A DNA stretch of 64,000 nt from Schistosoma haematobium. Taxonomy: Eukaryota; Platyhelminthes; Trematoda; Strigeidida; Schistosomatidae. Positions 23,974 through 38,900 of this stretch are shown here, in pieces (within the stretch, counting starts at the first letter, position 1; the number at the start of each line of letters is the position of its first letter). The stretch spans positions 15,679,501 to 15,743,500 of the forward strand of contig NC_067201.1 in assembly GCF_000699445.3 (NCBI RefSeq), read 5' to 3'. Position numbers and translations under genes: made by a program. A model generated the notes under the pieces. The model did not search any database. It was not told where the DNA came from and saw nothing but the letters and a program-made list of their open reading frames with translations.

Positions 23974-26900
23974 ATTCGAACAGTTTGTTGCCTCTTCAGT
24001 TCATTCATATATGATATGGGCGTTGTTTTTTTTAGTAGGGTATATTTCTACCTGCCTACTTAATAATTCACTTTGCAAATGAAGTATCTAATATGTGGTT
24101 TTCACATTTTACGAGAGAACTTGGTAATTTTGCATCAAACAGTAAATTAGTTGTCCACACCTGAATGTTCATTCACTTCATTTGTACTTTTCTGATATTT
24201 ATCTTTCTAATTTCATCTTATTGTACTGATTTGATTTGGCAGAATGTGAACAAATACATACCTATGTTTCAAGTTTCTTATTGCTTTTAACAGGCAGTCA
24301 GATACATTAACGTCGTCGTCATATATGTTTTTAAATGAAATTAATTTAACAGATGTGTAAGATTTCCAATTTACTCTCTGAATAATACGTATTATTACTT
24401 TATTGTTTGTCTTTTTTATTCTCACTTGATAGAATTTTCACAATTTGTTTCCTATTTAACATACCAATAAACTCATCCCAACATTGATCTCCTAACTTGA
24501 CATGATTATGCTTATATAAAAAAAAATAATTGTGTTATAATTGATACACTGAACAATAGTCATGTCACTTTTCATTTTCAATTATCATATTTTATTTGTA
24601 TACTACTTAAAAAGCCCTTAGAATGTTATACAAGTACTAACTATTCACTATTATCTGATTTTCCTGCAAATGAATTGATCTGTAAACGAATGTATAAATG
24701 AATAAATTTCGGCCTTAAATTTATCAGGAAGGTATAACCTTATTGATAGTAGTGTGTAATATACTTTCTACTGTGACCATCTAAGTAAATTTTATTACTG
24801 TGCAACTTGAGAAAATTCTTTTATTATTTTTGTAAAGAAAATATAATAATAATAACAATAATAATAATAAAGATCAATAGATTTATTCACTTGTCCTCAT
24901 GTTTTTTTTGGTACAATAGTATTTGGTCATGATGTATTCATGTAATGGAGTATAAAGAATACTAAAATAATGCCATATGTATTGCACCATGTGTGTTTAT
25001 AACAAACAATTGAACACAACTATTTAAAAATTATATTATGTTCTATGCACGTAAATATATATTTTAAGTCCTCGTCTTTTTTTAAATATTCATGTTCTGT
25101 CTATCATATGGCGATGTATCACATTAATTTATAATTTCTTCTTTGCTGTTGATTTAAATGACTAATCAGATATAATACATAATTGAATAATAATGATAAT
25201 AATACCTTTATTATCGTTAATACTCTTACTGTTCATTATCAGTATTACTGATAGATTAAGCCTTATGTCTATGCGTTTACTTCAATTGGTAGTTGCATGA
25301 AAATGAAGAAGTGAATTTGTTGACCAATAAAAACTGTAGGCGAAACATGTTTTTATTTAATTAAATGAGACTTTAATTTTGTTTATATGTTATATAAACT
25401 TTAATTAAAAATTGTCTTCAAACACATAGGGAACTATTTTTTTGTTTTGTTATTTCATAATTTGAAACCCTTTCGATAGCAGTCTATGTTCATGATTGAG
25501 TCATATTTAGTATAGTCAGACGAATATTATCAGTGAGATTGTATAATGATCATATATTATTGCTAATTGACTGAACCTAGAAATATGTATCCGTTGTATA
25601 GTGATGGTTTAGAGCGAAGCTGCAGTTCAATGGTTAAACTGTCCAACTTTCAGTCACTAGGTCAAAGGTTCGAAACCCTTTGGACGTATTTCTTTTGTAA
25701 CACTTATGGGTTTTTTTAATTGACATAGTTATTAATTTTAGCGTTTGAAGGACTGAGTAAAAATTGGTTCTAACCCATTTCGTTCAAATAGCTCATATAA
25801 CCGTCGTGGATCATTTGTTACTGTGTTATCAACTACTTGTCTGTTATGTTTGTATTAGACAAAATTTATGTATTTAGTTTAGGTTAAAATGACACATCTA
25901 GAGTGAAAAAAGTGGACTTATTCAAGTTACAAACATGACTTTTGTTTTTGTTATGATTATCATCACCACTGACATTGTTTAGTTCGTGTACAGCGATTAC
26001 TGTTTTGTAATTTATCTATAATTTTACACAATCTTAAAGGTTCATTTCATTTATTTACGCGGCAAATAAAAGAATGTACATGATATCCTCGTATCTTTAG
26101 TGAATAAAGACTTAGTAGGGAAACCAGTTTATTGTCTAATACAAAACTACAGAGTGCTTTCATAAAATATGAAAACCATACATTAAATATATTTTTTGCA
26201 CATCTTCCTTTATTCGTCTTTTACATGCTTCATGATTCTTTTAATTCTATTGTCATTATAATTGCTCTATGTTTCCTTTCCTGTTTTCTTCAATTCAATA
26301 AGAAACACTCCACAGTACCTGTACCACATAGTATTAATTATAAAAATGAGCGATTATGTGATCAATCATAAAATTGAGTAATAAAGACTAAGAGATATAA
26401 AGAATGTCATGTCTAATAGTTATTTGTTTGTTATATAGTTGATTATTTTGTAGAATGAATATGATTACGAATAGGGATAAAATAACTCAAAAACAAAGTT
26501 TTCTGTTGGCAAATTGAGATAACAAATAAAAGTAATAAACTGTAAAGAATTTAAACTCAATATTTTGAATATGTTGAAGTTTTTCTCGTTCTCTTTCTCT
26601 CCCTCGCTTTCTTCCTTACTTTATTCACTCAGTTTTACATTTCTTTCCAATGAACTATAAATAAAATAAGTATTCATTACGCAAGAAGTCGCGCGATGAT
26701 ATTAAATGCATTGAGAGGAGAAAAGGGTGTGCTTGAATTTTTTTAAAAATTTTAGTCTAGTTCATTTACCCAACACTATTCTACTCATTAATGTAACTTA
26801 TCAAAATCTTGCTGTCAATCAGTACAGTATTAATTTATATTTTATTGTAAAGACTAAATCAGTGACTACTGAATTTCTGTTAACCAGCTCAGTATACATC

Positions 26901-29900
26901 TCTGGTTGTGCTAGTTGTTATAACACATTAGCTAAACGTGGTAAAATTAACAAGATAAATAGTAAGGGACTCAGAACAGTTCTAGTAGTAATTATAATTA
27001 AAAAGATTAAACAATTATATATGTATGAAAGCATAGTGAGACTCAAAATGCAAAGGAGGGTATATCTTATTGATTAATTTATTTAAACTTAACTATTGGT
27101 ACAAAGGGATACCAGAATGTGTATCACACAATAAAAATGAGATTGTTAAGGGGTAGAGAAAGAAAGGTGAGTATAATAAAAACAACGAACAACAATGAGT
27201 AAACACTAGTGGATGAAAGTAGAAAGGAAAGTGGGAGAAGTAGTTCAGATAGATGGATGATGATTGCAACAAGTATATCTTAGCCTACAAATCTGTCTGT
27301 TTCATGTTTTTCAGATCATATTACTAAATGTACTGTCAGTTGTATTCGACTTAGAGGCGTCTATATATGACTGATTAATAGAATAGAATTGAAACACGGA
27401 TAGCAATCTTACATATAGCTTTTATCATGGATTGTGTTTTGTCCCAATATTTTATTATCAGCTTCGTTACATAACTTATCTATACCGTTATTAGTGAGAG
27501 GGTATGAATTGTTCCATAGACATTAACACTAGGATGACAAGTCCTAATTTGGGACAAAACGCCCGTTCTGGATTCCACTGTTAGTCACCATCCATAGGTT
27601 ATATGTATTATCTAATTTTCAAACTTTATCGTCGTATGAGTATAAGGAATATTCTTACAATATACATTTTAACTTCTCTCTCCTGTTCGCATATCATGTT
27701 AGCAATGTTCTTTGTGCATCGAATTTCATTTTTTGTATGCTAGACAAACTAGTTTTACGTTCACAAAAATAACTTAGAATGTCTTAATCACAGTAAAATT
27801 GAATAACCTTAGTGGGATGTCTAATTCATCTAAACACAGAAATTACATTCTCACATTTAATCTCTTATTATTCGATTTTAACAATATAATGTAAAAGAAA
27901 TGGGTTTAATCTCTTTATGTGTACATCATATTCGAAGCCCTTAGTCGATGGTTAGATACTATTGTTTAATTGAGATAGAGATCTCAATGGAGATGCTTGC
28001 ATTGTTTCTCAATAACTAATATGTATATGTGTGTTGGTAACGTTTTAGAATTAATACTATTTAAGACAGTATTAAATCTTCTCTCTCGCAAATATGCGAA
28101 TACTGAAAAAGGTCACAAATCTATGTTACTAGAAAGCTTGAACCAGTTGTGTTCGATTGGTTAAAGCAAAAGTTGGTGAAGTGAATACATGCACACAAGT
28201 ACTTCCAGATTTATTCTTTATTGACTAAATTGAAATATTAACGTCTCACTAATAGATTTTTTCGTCCAACTCATTAACACTGTAATAATTTATAACTGGT
28301 TCGCTAGTTTGCTAAGCTTTTCATCTTTCCTGTGTTAATTAAACCAAATTCACTAGCAAAAACTTCGGATAACATTTATCGTACGTAATTTGATAATACT
28401 TCTAACTAACTAGGCAACCATTTTGAATTGACTAAATCACTGTTATAAAGTTGAGGTGCAGTGTTAATGGTAGAGCGTTTAAGCAGTCGTATCAAGGGTT
28501 TCATACTGCTCATTCCTTTACTGACTGAAGTAATACAGATGTGCGTTGTTAAACCTGCCTAAATATCGCTTGCTCCAATATACAGTGTGAGCCTAGATGG
28601 AATTAGACTAGAAAACTAATAACGATGAGAAGATCATTTTATTGCATCAGTTTAAAATTTTATTGATATTCGTTCTGAACTATGTTGGAGAGTTCAAACT
28701 TCCAGGTTTGAGTGCACAAAATATCCGGCCTTAATATTTAGTGAAGACGTTTGCTGGCGTGCGATACAGTTATTACTTAACTTCTTTTTATGTTGTGCTT
28801 AGTGCTATTCCATTCTTATTCTTTGATGTGATTCCTCTGTCTCTTAACTGTTTCTTATAGTTAAGTTCTCACTAACTTATCGTAGGTACCACTTTACTAT
28901 GATAGTCAGACCAATCGATCGATATTGACTGTAACACCTGTTTCTTTAGGTCGTACCGTATCACGTTGGTTGGTTGGATAATTTCAGGACTAAATGCAGA
29001 AAACAACATCCGAGGGTTTTCGTACTGCTAATTACACAATGCTATGACAGCATTAGGGTGTTTATCTCAAATATCCAACATGTATTGCAATCCTGCCTTC
29101 TCACAATAAAAGGCAGAGATTAGACAATTAGCACACTCCACCTTACCTCACACATTTCTGCCGGTGACTGAGTATTCTAAATGGTGTAGCTAACACACCA
29201 AGAAATATTCTCAATAAGGCCGTATGAACAACTTTAGACAGTTATTCTTTGGGCTCTGCATTCACGCTCCCAGGTCTTAAAAATCATTATAATCCATATT
29301 TCCATTTAGATACCTCCGTCCATGGTTTATGCAGAGAGCGACTATCAACCACACACCTTTGACACAACACGGCTTTTCACTGATATTAATATTATTAGTT
29401 TCCATTCCCTTGCATTTAATTTTCTCTTTATTTGCTGATTTTATCTCTGACAAGTTTATCTTATGTATACAAACACGCGCACGTGTATTCTGGTTTCTAC
29501 GTTGATTGTAACTGACTGATATACACTTGAATCAGCCGTTGTCACGTTACTTTTCACTGACTGTTTCTGGATTTAAATTATACTTATTTCTAGAAATCAT
29601 TATTATCGTGGATTATCAGACTTTTTAAAAATCTTAATTTATTATTGCCCAACATTATAATCATTTTCATCATCATCTCCCGCTGTGGTCAATTCCATGT
29701 GGATCTCATCACTTCTTTTAGTTATTTAGAAATATACATTAATTGGCTTGTAAACTATGCTAACTATTTATGTTACTATTATTTTCATTTTATCTTATAT
29801 AAAAAGTGATTTAATTATCACAAGTTCTTTTGTTGTTGTGTTTTTTTCTGTCAAAGCAAAAATACTGTAAATACCTTGCATATTTTCTTTCTGTCAACAT

Positions 29901-32900
29901 AGTCCCGCCGTAAATTATTATTATTATTATCATTACATCTTGAAGATTATGTTCACTTGTTTACATGTATATACATATTCCTTTTCTTAAAGTTGACTCC
30001 AGTTACAACAAAGAAATATTACACATTGGAGAGGATTATCTGTGCTCAACGTATATATATATTTCTGTGTCTAATCTAATTAAGTCCCTTCATTTCTGTA
30101 TTAGTTGTTCCAATCTTCCCATTGATGTTTAGGACTGCAATTGATCAGTCTCTTGCTGGCATATGTGCATCCCATGCGGATTGCCTTGATATTGCCTTAA
30201 ATTACAAGCATTACAAACAGAGATCGATAGTGGCTAGCAGTGGAGTCCAGGAAGCATGTCTTGTCCTATTCGGGACTCGTCAGCTAGAGTTGATGTTCAC
30301 TCTGGGACTTAAAATGCAGTAACGTTCGTTTCAATCTCCACAACTTTGTCCACTTAGCTATTTCGGGTTGGATAATATAATGGAAAGAAAACAAATCCCG
30401 TTGTATGTTGCCGATATTTGTGTAATTCTTCATTTGAAAAGGTTAATATTTTGAACAGTTCTGTCATCCCTTAACTCGAGTTTCATGAAGATTACCAAAG
30501 TGACCTGTAAACCAATCTCACTAAGTACAAAACTATTGCTTGATCAATAATTAACATGCTATTGCTTTCCGTAATATTTTTATACATAACCTTAATCTCT
30601 GAGTAAACTTAGTACAAGCATGTGCACGCACTACTAAATATTTTTTTATTTATTGACAAATACATGAACGAAACTCCAGTTGCCTCCCCCTCGTATGTCA
30701 GTTTTTTATAGGTTCCCTTGGATATGTGATGTATTTTGGTAACCACTATTTTAGAGATACTTAAAACAAACGTTTTCCGAGTGTCGATACACCTATACCT
30801 GTATTTCAAGGCGATAAACCACCTTGTTTAATATAATACCTATTTTTTTCGTCGCGATTATCTTCTGTCATTTAAACGGATCAGAATTAAATGTTAATCA
30901 GAGAGGGGTTTTGTGTATATTATAGTAATTTAATAGTTGATTTAATGAGTCAATTGAAGTTAGACCAACATGAAAAACCTGGAAGCACTGGACGGCCGTT
31001 TCGGCCTACTGTGGGACTCCTCAACAGTGCGCGCCCGCGACCCCGCCTCGCGAAATTCGAACCCGGGGCCTATCAGTCTCGCGCGCGAGCGCTTAACTTC
31101 TAGACCACTAAACCGGCATTCAACAGTGTTAATGTTTAACTTCATCAGTGAGGTACTATCTCACATCAGACCCTGTTGAACTCCACTGGTCACGGCTTCT
31201 CACTTAGAACTCCAGGAAATGCCCCTTGTAGTCGTCTTGGCAATTAAATAGTCTGTGTAGATTATCTTATAATATAGACATAAGACTAGTTCTGTTTTCT
31301 ATTCCTTGTCAATTATTGTCTGTCGAGTACATTCTTATTGACGTGAACTATCCTGAAGGAAATTATATTAGATAGCTTGATCAAATAGTATCATTTGATA
31401 ATTTCCTGACTTTATTTTCATTCCTCTTTCTTTTAAAGTAAAAATAAACCATGTGATTTTTACCGAAATTAATTATTTAGTTTTCAAAATTATTTGTCGT
31501 TTATATGATATATATATGTATACTATGACAAAATTATCGATTTTTAGAGTGTACGTTGATAGGCTTCATCATCTCTCTGTGTGTGTGTGTGCGTTTGTTG
31601 ATAAGAATTTGAATAGTACATTATATGATACAATGGTCATCACTTTCAAATTAATTGTGTTTTTCTCACCCTCAAATTCATGTATGCAACAATGCACTTT
31701 TATTGTGAGAAAATGAGATTTTAAAATTTTGTGGCCAAAGTAATCCAGTTAGTTAGACACTAATAAGGAATAGTGTCAATATTGTGATTTTTCTTTTAGT
31801 AAATTTAAAAGTGAAATTAAATAATAATTAGCAATTATATAATGGATCAAAATAACAGTCAGTGATTAGTTTTGACCCCTCTCAGTTGTATTGTAGTAGA
31901 AATAATTGTGTTATCAATGACAGTGAGAAAGGCTAAACATTGAGAATATGATTCAACTCAAGATGCCGACCAAGATAAAGACTGAATTCACCTGCTTCAT
32001 TGGGATCAATTCAAACCTTGATCGCTCAACGTCCCCGATCACTGATTTGCGGCTATTGCACTGATCTCACCCCAACAAAGTAGTTTGTACCTATTCGATA
32101 CGGTTCGAACCTACAGTCAGTGACACAAATAATGTGTTTGAAAACCTAGTGGATATATGTTGTATGTGGTTATTTTGTCCGGTTTTTTTTTTAACTGATT
32201 CGAGATTATTGTATACTAACACGTCATTTAAGTTTTGATAACTTAAAGGTCAAAGTGAAAATATTGAGACAAATGTTACACAATAGTTCTATTAGGACAA
32301 AACAAGAAAGTATTATCGATACTTCTGTGTGATTATTTAACATAACACAAAAAATAAAAATGATGAGAAAGTCTATTATTTATTATTATTATTATTAACT
32401 GCACTGTGTTTATAAAGTCAGAAATGAGATTCGCTGAAATATTTCAATGTTTATATGCTCATGGCTAGCATAGCAATTGAGTCCGACCAGAATGTTTTAA
32501 GACCTATGATTGTTTATGTGGTGATTTTTGTTGTTTTGTTTTGTTTCTTTCTTGAAACTGACTTATAGAATCCTTCTGTTACTACAGCTCAGCCATGAAT
32601 AGTTGATTACAATCTGTGGTTTTTTCCTAAAACGACCTAACTTTAATATTGAAATGTGTAATGCTTTTTTTACGGCTTTTTACTTTAATATAATGGCTAA
32701 TTTATTGTTATAATGTGAAAGTGGTATTACTCAATCCATTTTTAAATGTGATCCAGTTCATTTTAAAGAAGTTTAACTTTTCGCTTACAAAACTTTAAAT
32801 GGATATATGCAACTTTTGGAGTTCGATTCAATCTGCAGGTTGCACTTGTCATAAAATGACTTAAATTGAGGTACCATCAAAAATCGGTGAGGACTGGGAA

Positions 32901-35900
32901 ATTGTTTGATCCTAATGTGAATGTTTTGAACAGTACGCGCCTGCAACCTCACCAGTAATATAGCACAGGATCTTCAGATCTCACGGGGAATGCTTAGTCA
33001 TTAAAACTTCTTAGCCAACATCCGATGGTACAGTTTCAACCTTAGTCAATTTATGGTGTAGCGTGATGATAATCCAATGTCCCCAGTACTCCGTGGTTTC
33101 TAATGGTAACACAGATGAGATCAATCTGTTTCGAGTATAATCAATGAATGTGTATACTAAAAATCATTGATGCCATAGTTTACATGTTAAAGAGTAAACG
33201 CCGAGCCATACAACGATTAGTAATATTAATTACCTGGGAAAATACCTAAGCAGATTGTTAAGAACATCAGTTGGTTAATTATTCAGGATTCAATAATATT
33301 TACCAGCTTATCTATTTATTCTTGAATAACTCAGCTTCATTTTATGTAACGTAAAGTATTTGTACTCAAATATTTTTTTTCATATTGTTTTTATGTAATG
33401 GTTTTAATGTTATCTGAATAATCTGAATTGATAACTGTTGTATATGCGAAGCAACGGCATGTTCTGTTGAAGAATACGTTTATAAATATCTATTAGTTTT
33501 GGCCTTCGATTACGATGACCATAGGTTTATGAGATGGGTGTTGTTGTAATAGTTTCGTTACAATTCCACGTAGAACTAAGTATTATTGTTCCCGGAGCTA
33601 AAAGCCTTCGGAATAAATAATAATAATTATGATAATAATAAATCAAACCCATCAAGTGTTATATCTCCCAGCATATAATGTATCGTTGTGTGACGTGTTT
33701 TGTTGAGCCTGTGATACAGTTACCGATTTCAGTTAACGAAATTCTGGTAACGCCCGAGGTAAGAAACTGAAGACATTGAAGATTATCCTGAATCATAAAT
33801 GTTAACTATTGAATGACGTAATCTGACTACTGCACTTACTACCTTTCGTAGTCCAATGTAATTGTCTCTGTTCTCTTTATTTACAAATTTTTGTATTATT
33901 TAAATGCACTTGGTATTGTTTACTTGAATTTTCCATTGACGTTTAGGATTGCAATCTATCAGTCTCTTACTGGCATATGTGCATCCTATGCGGATTGCCT
34001 CGATATTGCCTTAAATCACATGCATTATAAGCAGAGATGGATTATGGCCAGCAGTGGAATCCAGAGAGCGTGTCTCGTCCTATCTGGGCCTCGTCAGCTG
34101 GATGCACCCACATCTCAGAGTTGAAGTTCACTCTGGGACTCGAACACAGCACCGTTCGCTTCAAAGGCAATCGCGTTGTCCACTTATCAGGTACATCTGG
34201 CTGGCGAATCCCAAATAGGGCGAAACGCACGTCCTGGATTCCATTGCTAGCCACTATCCATCTTTGCTTATAATCTTTGTATTATTATTACTATTGGTTA
34301 AACATCATTAATAATCTCCCCAATACATGATTCATTCACTTCGCATTCATTCCACCTTATTATGTCTTACTAATTTTTCACACAATATCATCTTCTACTA
34401 AATATTCGATCGAATTGTAATTGCAATTGTCAATATTTCTTTCACCCTATCTGACCCATATTTTTTCTGATCATGGATCTTAAATTTTAACTTAACATAT
34501 AAGCTGATTCCAGTTAAAATTCTTTACCAGTCATATCAACACTAACAATTTTATTCTATTTTGTTCGACAATCCAAATTCACATGCTTTAACTTTTAACG
34601 ATGAATTTTCCCCTTAACCTGGCCATTTTTCGGATTATTAATTTTGGGTATATAATTGTAAAACGTGTAGAGAGTTCATCGGAAAGAATATTGTTCGTTC
34701 AAATATTATTCTTTTAAAATCATAAATCGCCTAGAAGTTGACCATTGGATTCATACTCATTAGTAGTCTCAAGGTAATACCGATTCCGTTGTAGACACTG
34801 GTTGTAGACACTGGAACAATACTCTCTATCCAGTTTACCTAAGTTTTCATTAATTCTTTTTTGTATCGAATCAGTTTATAGAGAAAAATATTCATCTCTT
34901 CTCTATAAACATCTAATAATAAATAAATCTCAATTTACATAACAACTTGATATGCGTTGTTCATTTGTGTTCGGTTGTTGAAATAATCAATTAATCCAAT
35001 ATATATTCTGGTCTAACGATAACTGTACGATTAATCTGTTATAACTTTATATTCACTGTCGTTCATCAATAAAACAGAATAATTTTCTTTTTCATATCAA
35101 ACAAATCACTTTTTATTATGCCACCATAATTGATTGAACATTCAGTAAATATTATAACTTTTTTATACTTAACAACTTATTGATGTTTAAAACAATTAGT
35201 TCCTTTTATAAATTACGATAATGCAATGAGAAGATGGTTATCAGTATTATGTGATATATATATGTTAGCGCAATACATACCGAACAATCTGATCACACAT
35301 ATACTTGTTAAGACATTTTATATGAAAAATAAAAGGTCAATTGAACAAATTAGAAGATAAACAGAAACAAATATAATAATAAAGTACCACACTGGATTAT
35401 AAGTCAGTGTTACCAGGGTAGGTTCTTATAATATCAGTAACTATGTCTAATACTGAAAAATTCTCATCATTATATGCTATGTATGAGAAATATTATTTCA
35501 AAATAAATCAACAGTATAAATATTTCATATCAGAAGGGGTTTTGTGGATATTATAGTAATTTGTATAATTAAAGTTAGACATTAACACCGTTGGATGCCG
35601 GTCCAGTCATCTAATGGTTAAGCGCTCGCACGCGAGACTAATAGGTCTTGAGTTCAAATCTCGCGAGGCGGTTCTTGGATGCACACTGCTGAGGAGTCCC
35701 ACAGTAGGACGATACGACTGTCCAATGCTTCCAGGTTTTCCATGTTGGTCTAACTTCAATTAACTCATGATCTCAACTATTAGAAAAATATTTCATATAT
35801 GTTATTGCAAAGTTTTTCATCAAAATCACGTTAATATTATAATAGATCATACTCAGTCACATTTTTCTATAAATTAATTAAGTCGTCAATATGACCATAT

Positions 35901-38900
35901 AATAAAGATTTGTGTGTTCAGTTGTCCTGAATATATTTTAAATTTCCAAGCATTTAATATCATCTTTTCTATTTAACCTTCAATAGGTGGATAAACTATT
36001 AAACCAAAGTAATCAGTATATAGTCCATCGCAATATATTTACCGACTGTTTATGTTGTCTACCTGTTTCACAATAATTATGTTTCTCTTATTTATTTCTC
36101 TTCATTTATTTTAATTACGATCGTTTGTTGTAAATGGCTGGATTAATATTGTGACACAGTTTATGGTTAAATTACATAAGTCTCTTATAAATTATGGACT
36201 TAACATTTTTTTTATCTTTGTAATTTGTTAAATTTAGAATACATTAATCAACAATCAATTTGTAAACTTCTGTAGCGTTGTGTAATATAACTAGTTTTGT
36301 GTTGTTTACTTTGTCTATTTTTTGGTGGGTTAAATATCCAAATTTTTTTAAGGATTTAGATATAATCATATACAAGTACTAGTTGAATCTTAATTCTCTC
36401 TTCTTAAACTGTATTGCCTTAATTACTTTTTATTTGCTGATAATTTATAAGGGTTATAATTGAAAAGACGTTTACTGAAAGTTTTTTTTCACACAGATTT
36501 TCAGAGAATATTTACTTTTCATTATTATTAGGGTTTTCTCTGTTGCTGTTATGAACTAGAGTTGGACAGTTAGTAAGATCATTAAATTGTTAAATCCTCT
36601 TTGTATCAATTATACTAATGACTTTTCCCTAGATATTACACCTGTGCTGATGATGATTAACCTATGATAAACTTTTGCTGCTCCCAATCTATCTAATCGG
36701 AACACGAGGGTTGCAATCCGATTTACTTAATAAGTTTATAACTCTAAAACTCATATGATAATATATGTTAATTATAAGACGACAACACACTATAAATAGA
36801 AAACCACAATCTATGCATAATTATATCATCTATAGTACAAAACTGAAAAACACTTAAATCACCAACTAACCGTAATTTATGAATCTTAAAAAATAGATCA
36901 ACAGTTAAATTCAGGCATATAATTAGACTAATATGGAAATACCGTAGTCAAGCATTTACTGAATGACAAATAAAAGTATGTATAAAATAATCCACTGTTG
37001 AACAATCTTCAAAGTTCCCCTTTTTTAGATCATGCTTAAAAATTACTCGTTTTTTTTCAACAAAATATAGAAGTATAGGGGTTGTGGAGATTATTAAGTT
37101 TTTGATTGAGATCATGAACCGATTGATGTTAGACCACCACCTTTGGAAACCTGGAAGCACTGGACGGCCGTTTCGTCCTATTGTGGGACTACTCAGCAGT
37201 GCGCATCCACGATCCCGCTCGCGGGATTCGAACCCAGGGCCTTTGGTCTCGCGCGCGAACTTAATAATCTCCACAACCCCTATACTAGTAATCAACATGT
37301 GCTCACTAGTGACTAGCTTCGTGAGGGAATTCTCGGAGTTTTAGTGAGAAGCCATGATCAGTGGAGCTAATCCATGTCGGGTAGAGACAGGTGTCTACCT
37401 CAGTACAATGGAAGTTGGTCGCGTATATTCGTGGATTGGTTGATGTTAGACACTATCACCATTGGACGCCGGCTCAGTGGTCCAGTTGGTTAAGCGTTCG
37501 CGCTCGAGACCGAAGGCCCTGGGTTCGAATCCCGCGAGCCGGATCGTAGATGCGCACTGCTGAGGAGTCCCACAACAGGACGAAACGGCCGTCCAGTGAT
37601 CCAGGTTTCCAAAGGTGGTGGTCTAACATCAATCGGTTCATGATCTCAATAAAAAAAAAATATAGAAGCTTGATTCTTCTCTCTTCACAGATTACAAGTA
37701 TATAAAATAAAAGATAATTTTCATCAGTCGAATATCATATATATTAGGAAATAAGAGACAGCTTAGTCGATTCAACGTCAATATAAAATTTGGTGCACTA
37801 TTCATATTTATGGTTTCTTTGTCATGTAAATAAAATTTAGTATCTCTTTGAACTTTCTTTTGTTCACTGAACATAAGCGAGTACTTTACTATACTCAGCA
37901 GCCAGTACATTGAAGCTTACGTCTGGGTTAAGAGTTCCCGAGTGTTTCAAACTTTATTGATTCATAGTCATTCCTGTGTAATTCATCCTGAACAAATGTA
38001 CCTTAAAGCCTTATAATATATTGGTTTATTCTATTTGTTTTTAGGATTTTTTTGAAGGGGGTAGTCATAGATATGTTTAATATTTTGTGTTTTGTTTTTA
38101 CAAAATTTTTTATCCAGAGACATTAAACCGGATAATTTTCTTATGGGTTTGGGTAAACGTGGCAACCTCGTCTATTTAATTGATTTTGGATTGGCAAAAA
38201 AATATCGCGACAGTCGAACACGTCAACATATACCATATCGAGAGAATAAAAATCTTACTGGGACGGCTCGATATGCTAGTATCAATACACATTTGGGGAT
38301 AGGTAAGAGATAAATTATCGTATGAATTTTTCATTTTTATCTTCAAAAACACATGTGGCATTTCTTCATGTTCTGTTTTTCATATAGTGTCAACAAATTA
38401 CGTCATGGTTACTTGTTGTAATCGGCTTTAAATTATGCACACATACACACACCTAAACATAAGTAAATCGATATGAGTTCAAAGTTTAAATCTAGGAACA
38501 AGCGAACGTCACATTCTGTAACCACTTATCACTCCTGCTCAATTAATTCTAGACTGGTGACTTTACATTTATTTTTATTCTTATGCTTGATCGTCATGCA
38601 CACACTGAACATGATAAAACTATTGCTATTTTTAAAGAGGAAGCAGCCGATAAGAAAATGTTGACTGCATAAAGCATCTATAAATGATATAATTTGATTG
38701 ATGTATAAACTGAAACTTATCCGTTCACAGTCATGTATCATTGTCAGCAAATGCTAAGAGCTTTCCATTATTATTCCAATATAAAGTATGAATGAGATGA
38801 CTTATTGTACGCACATTGTAACTTTACTTGCGGTTATAAACTATGATACTTAAGGCAAACTTTTTGTTATAACTTGCTAGTTGAATGCCACTTGTTATAT

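Larger units (their letters stand above)
22658..27074. other. CK1 intron 3, AT-rich stretch
   Basis: Holds only the (AT)n tract, short AAT-rich runs near 24845-24870 and 25185-25220, and the tRNA-like fragment at 25612. The frames at 24213, 26132 and 26727 are chance AT-rich frames. Confidence 0.5.

Noticed and set aside
25612..25692. Possible tRNA gene
   Set aside because: A- and B-box-like sequence is present, but the acceptor and anticodon stems do not pair, so it is a SINE head or relic.
26727..27077. 116-codon + strand frame in CK1 intron 3
   Set aside because: AT-rich composition, no domain, ends inside a SINE tail; no evidence for a gene within the intron.
30960..31179. Arg/Pro-rich short proteins on both strands
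   Set aside because: They arise from the GC-rich tRNA-like and hammerhead part of a type 2 SINE.
34037..34273. Overlapping frames on both strands
   Set aside because: These frames translate the Sm-alpha palindromic pair; not protein coding.
36948..37298. 116-codon minus-strand frame
   Set aside because: Runs through the type 2 SINE and AT-rich DNA; not conserved with other copies of the SINE.
37468..37542. tRNA gene candidate of about 75 nt with acceptor-like pairing
   Set aside because: The anticodon arm cannot pair, a hammerhead follows directly and sister copies are dispersed; it is a tRNA-derived SINE promoter.
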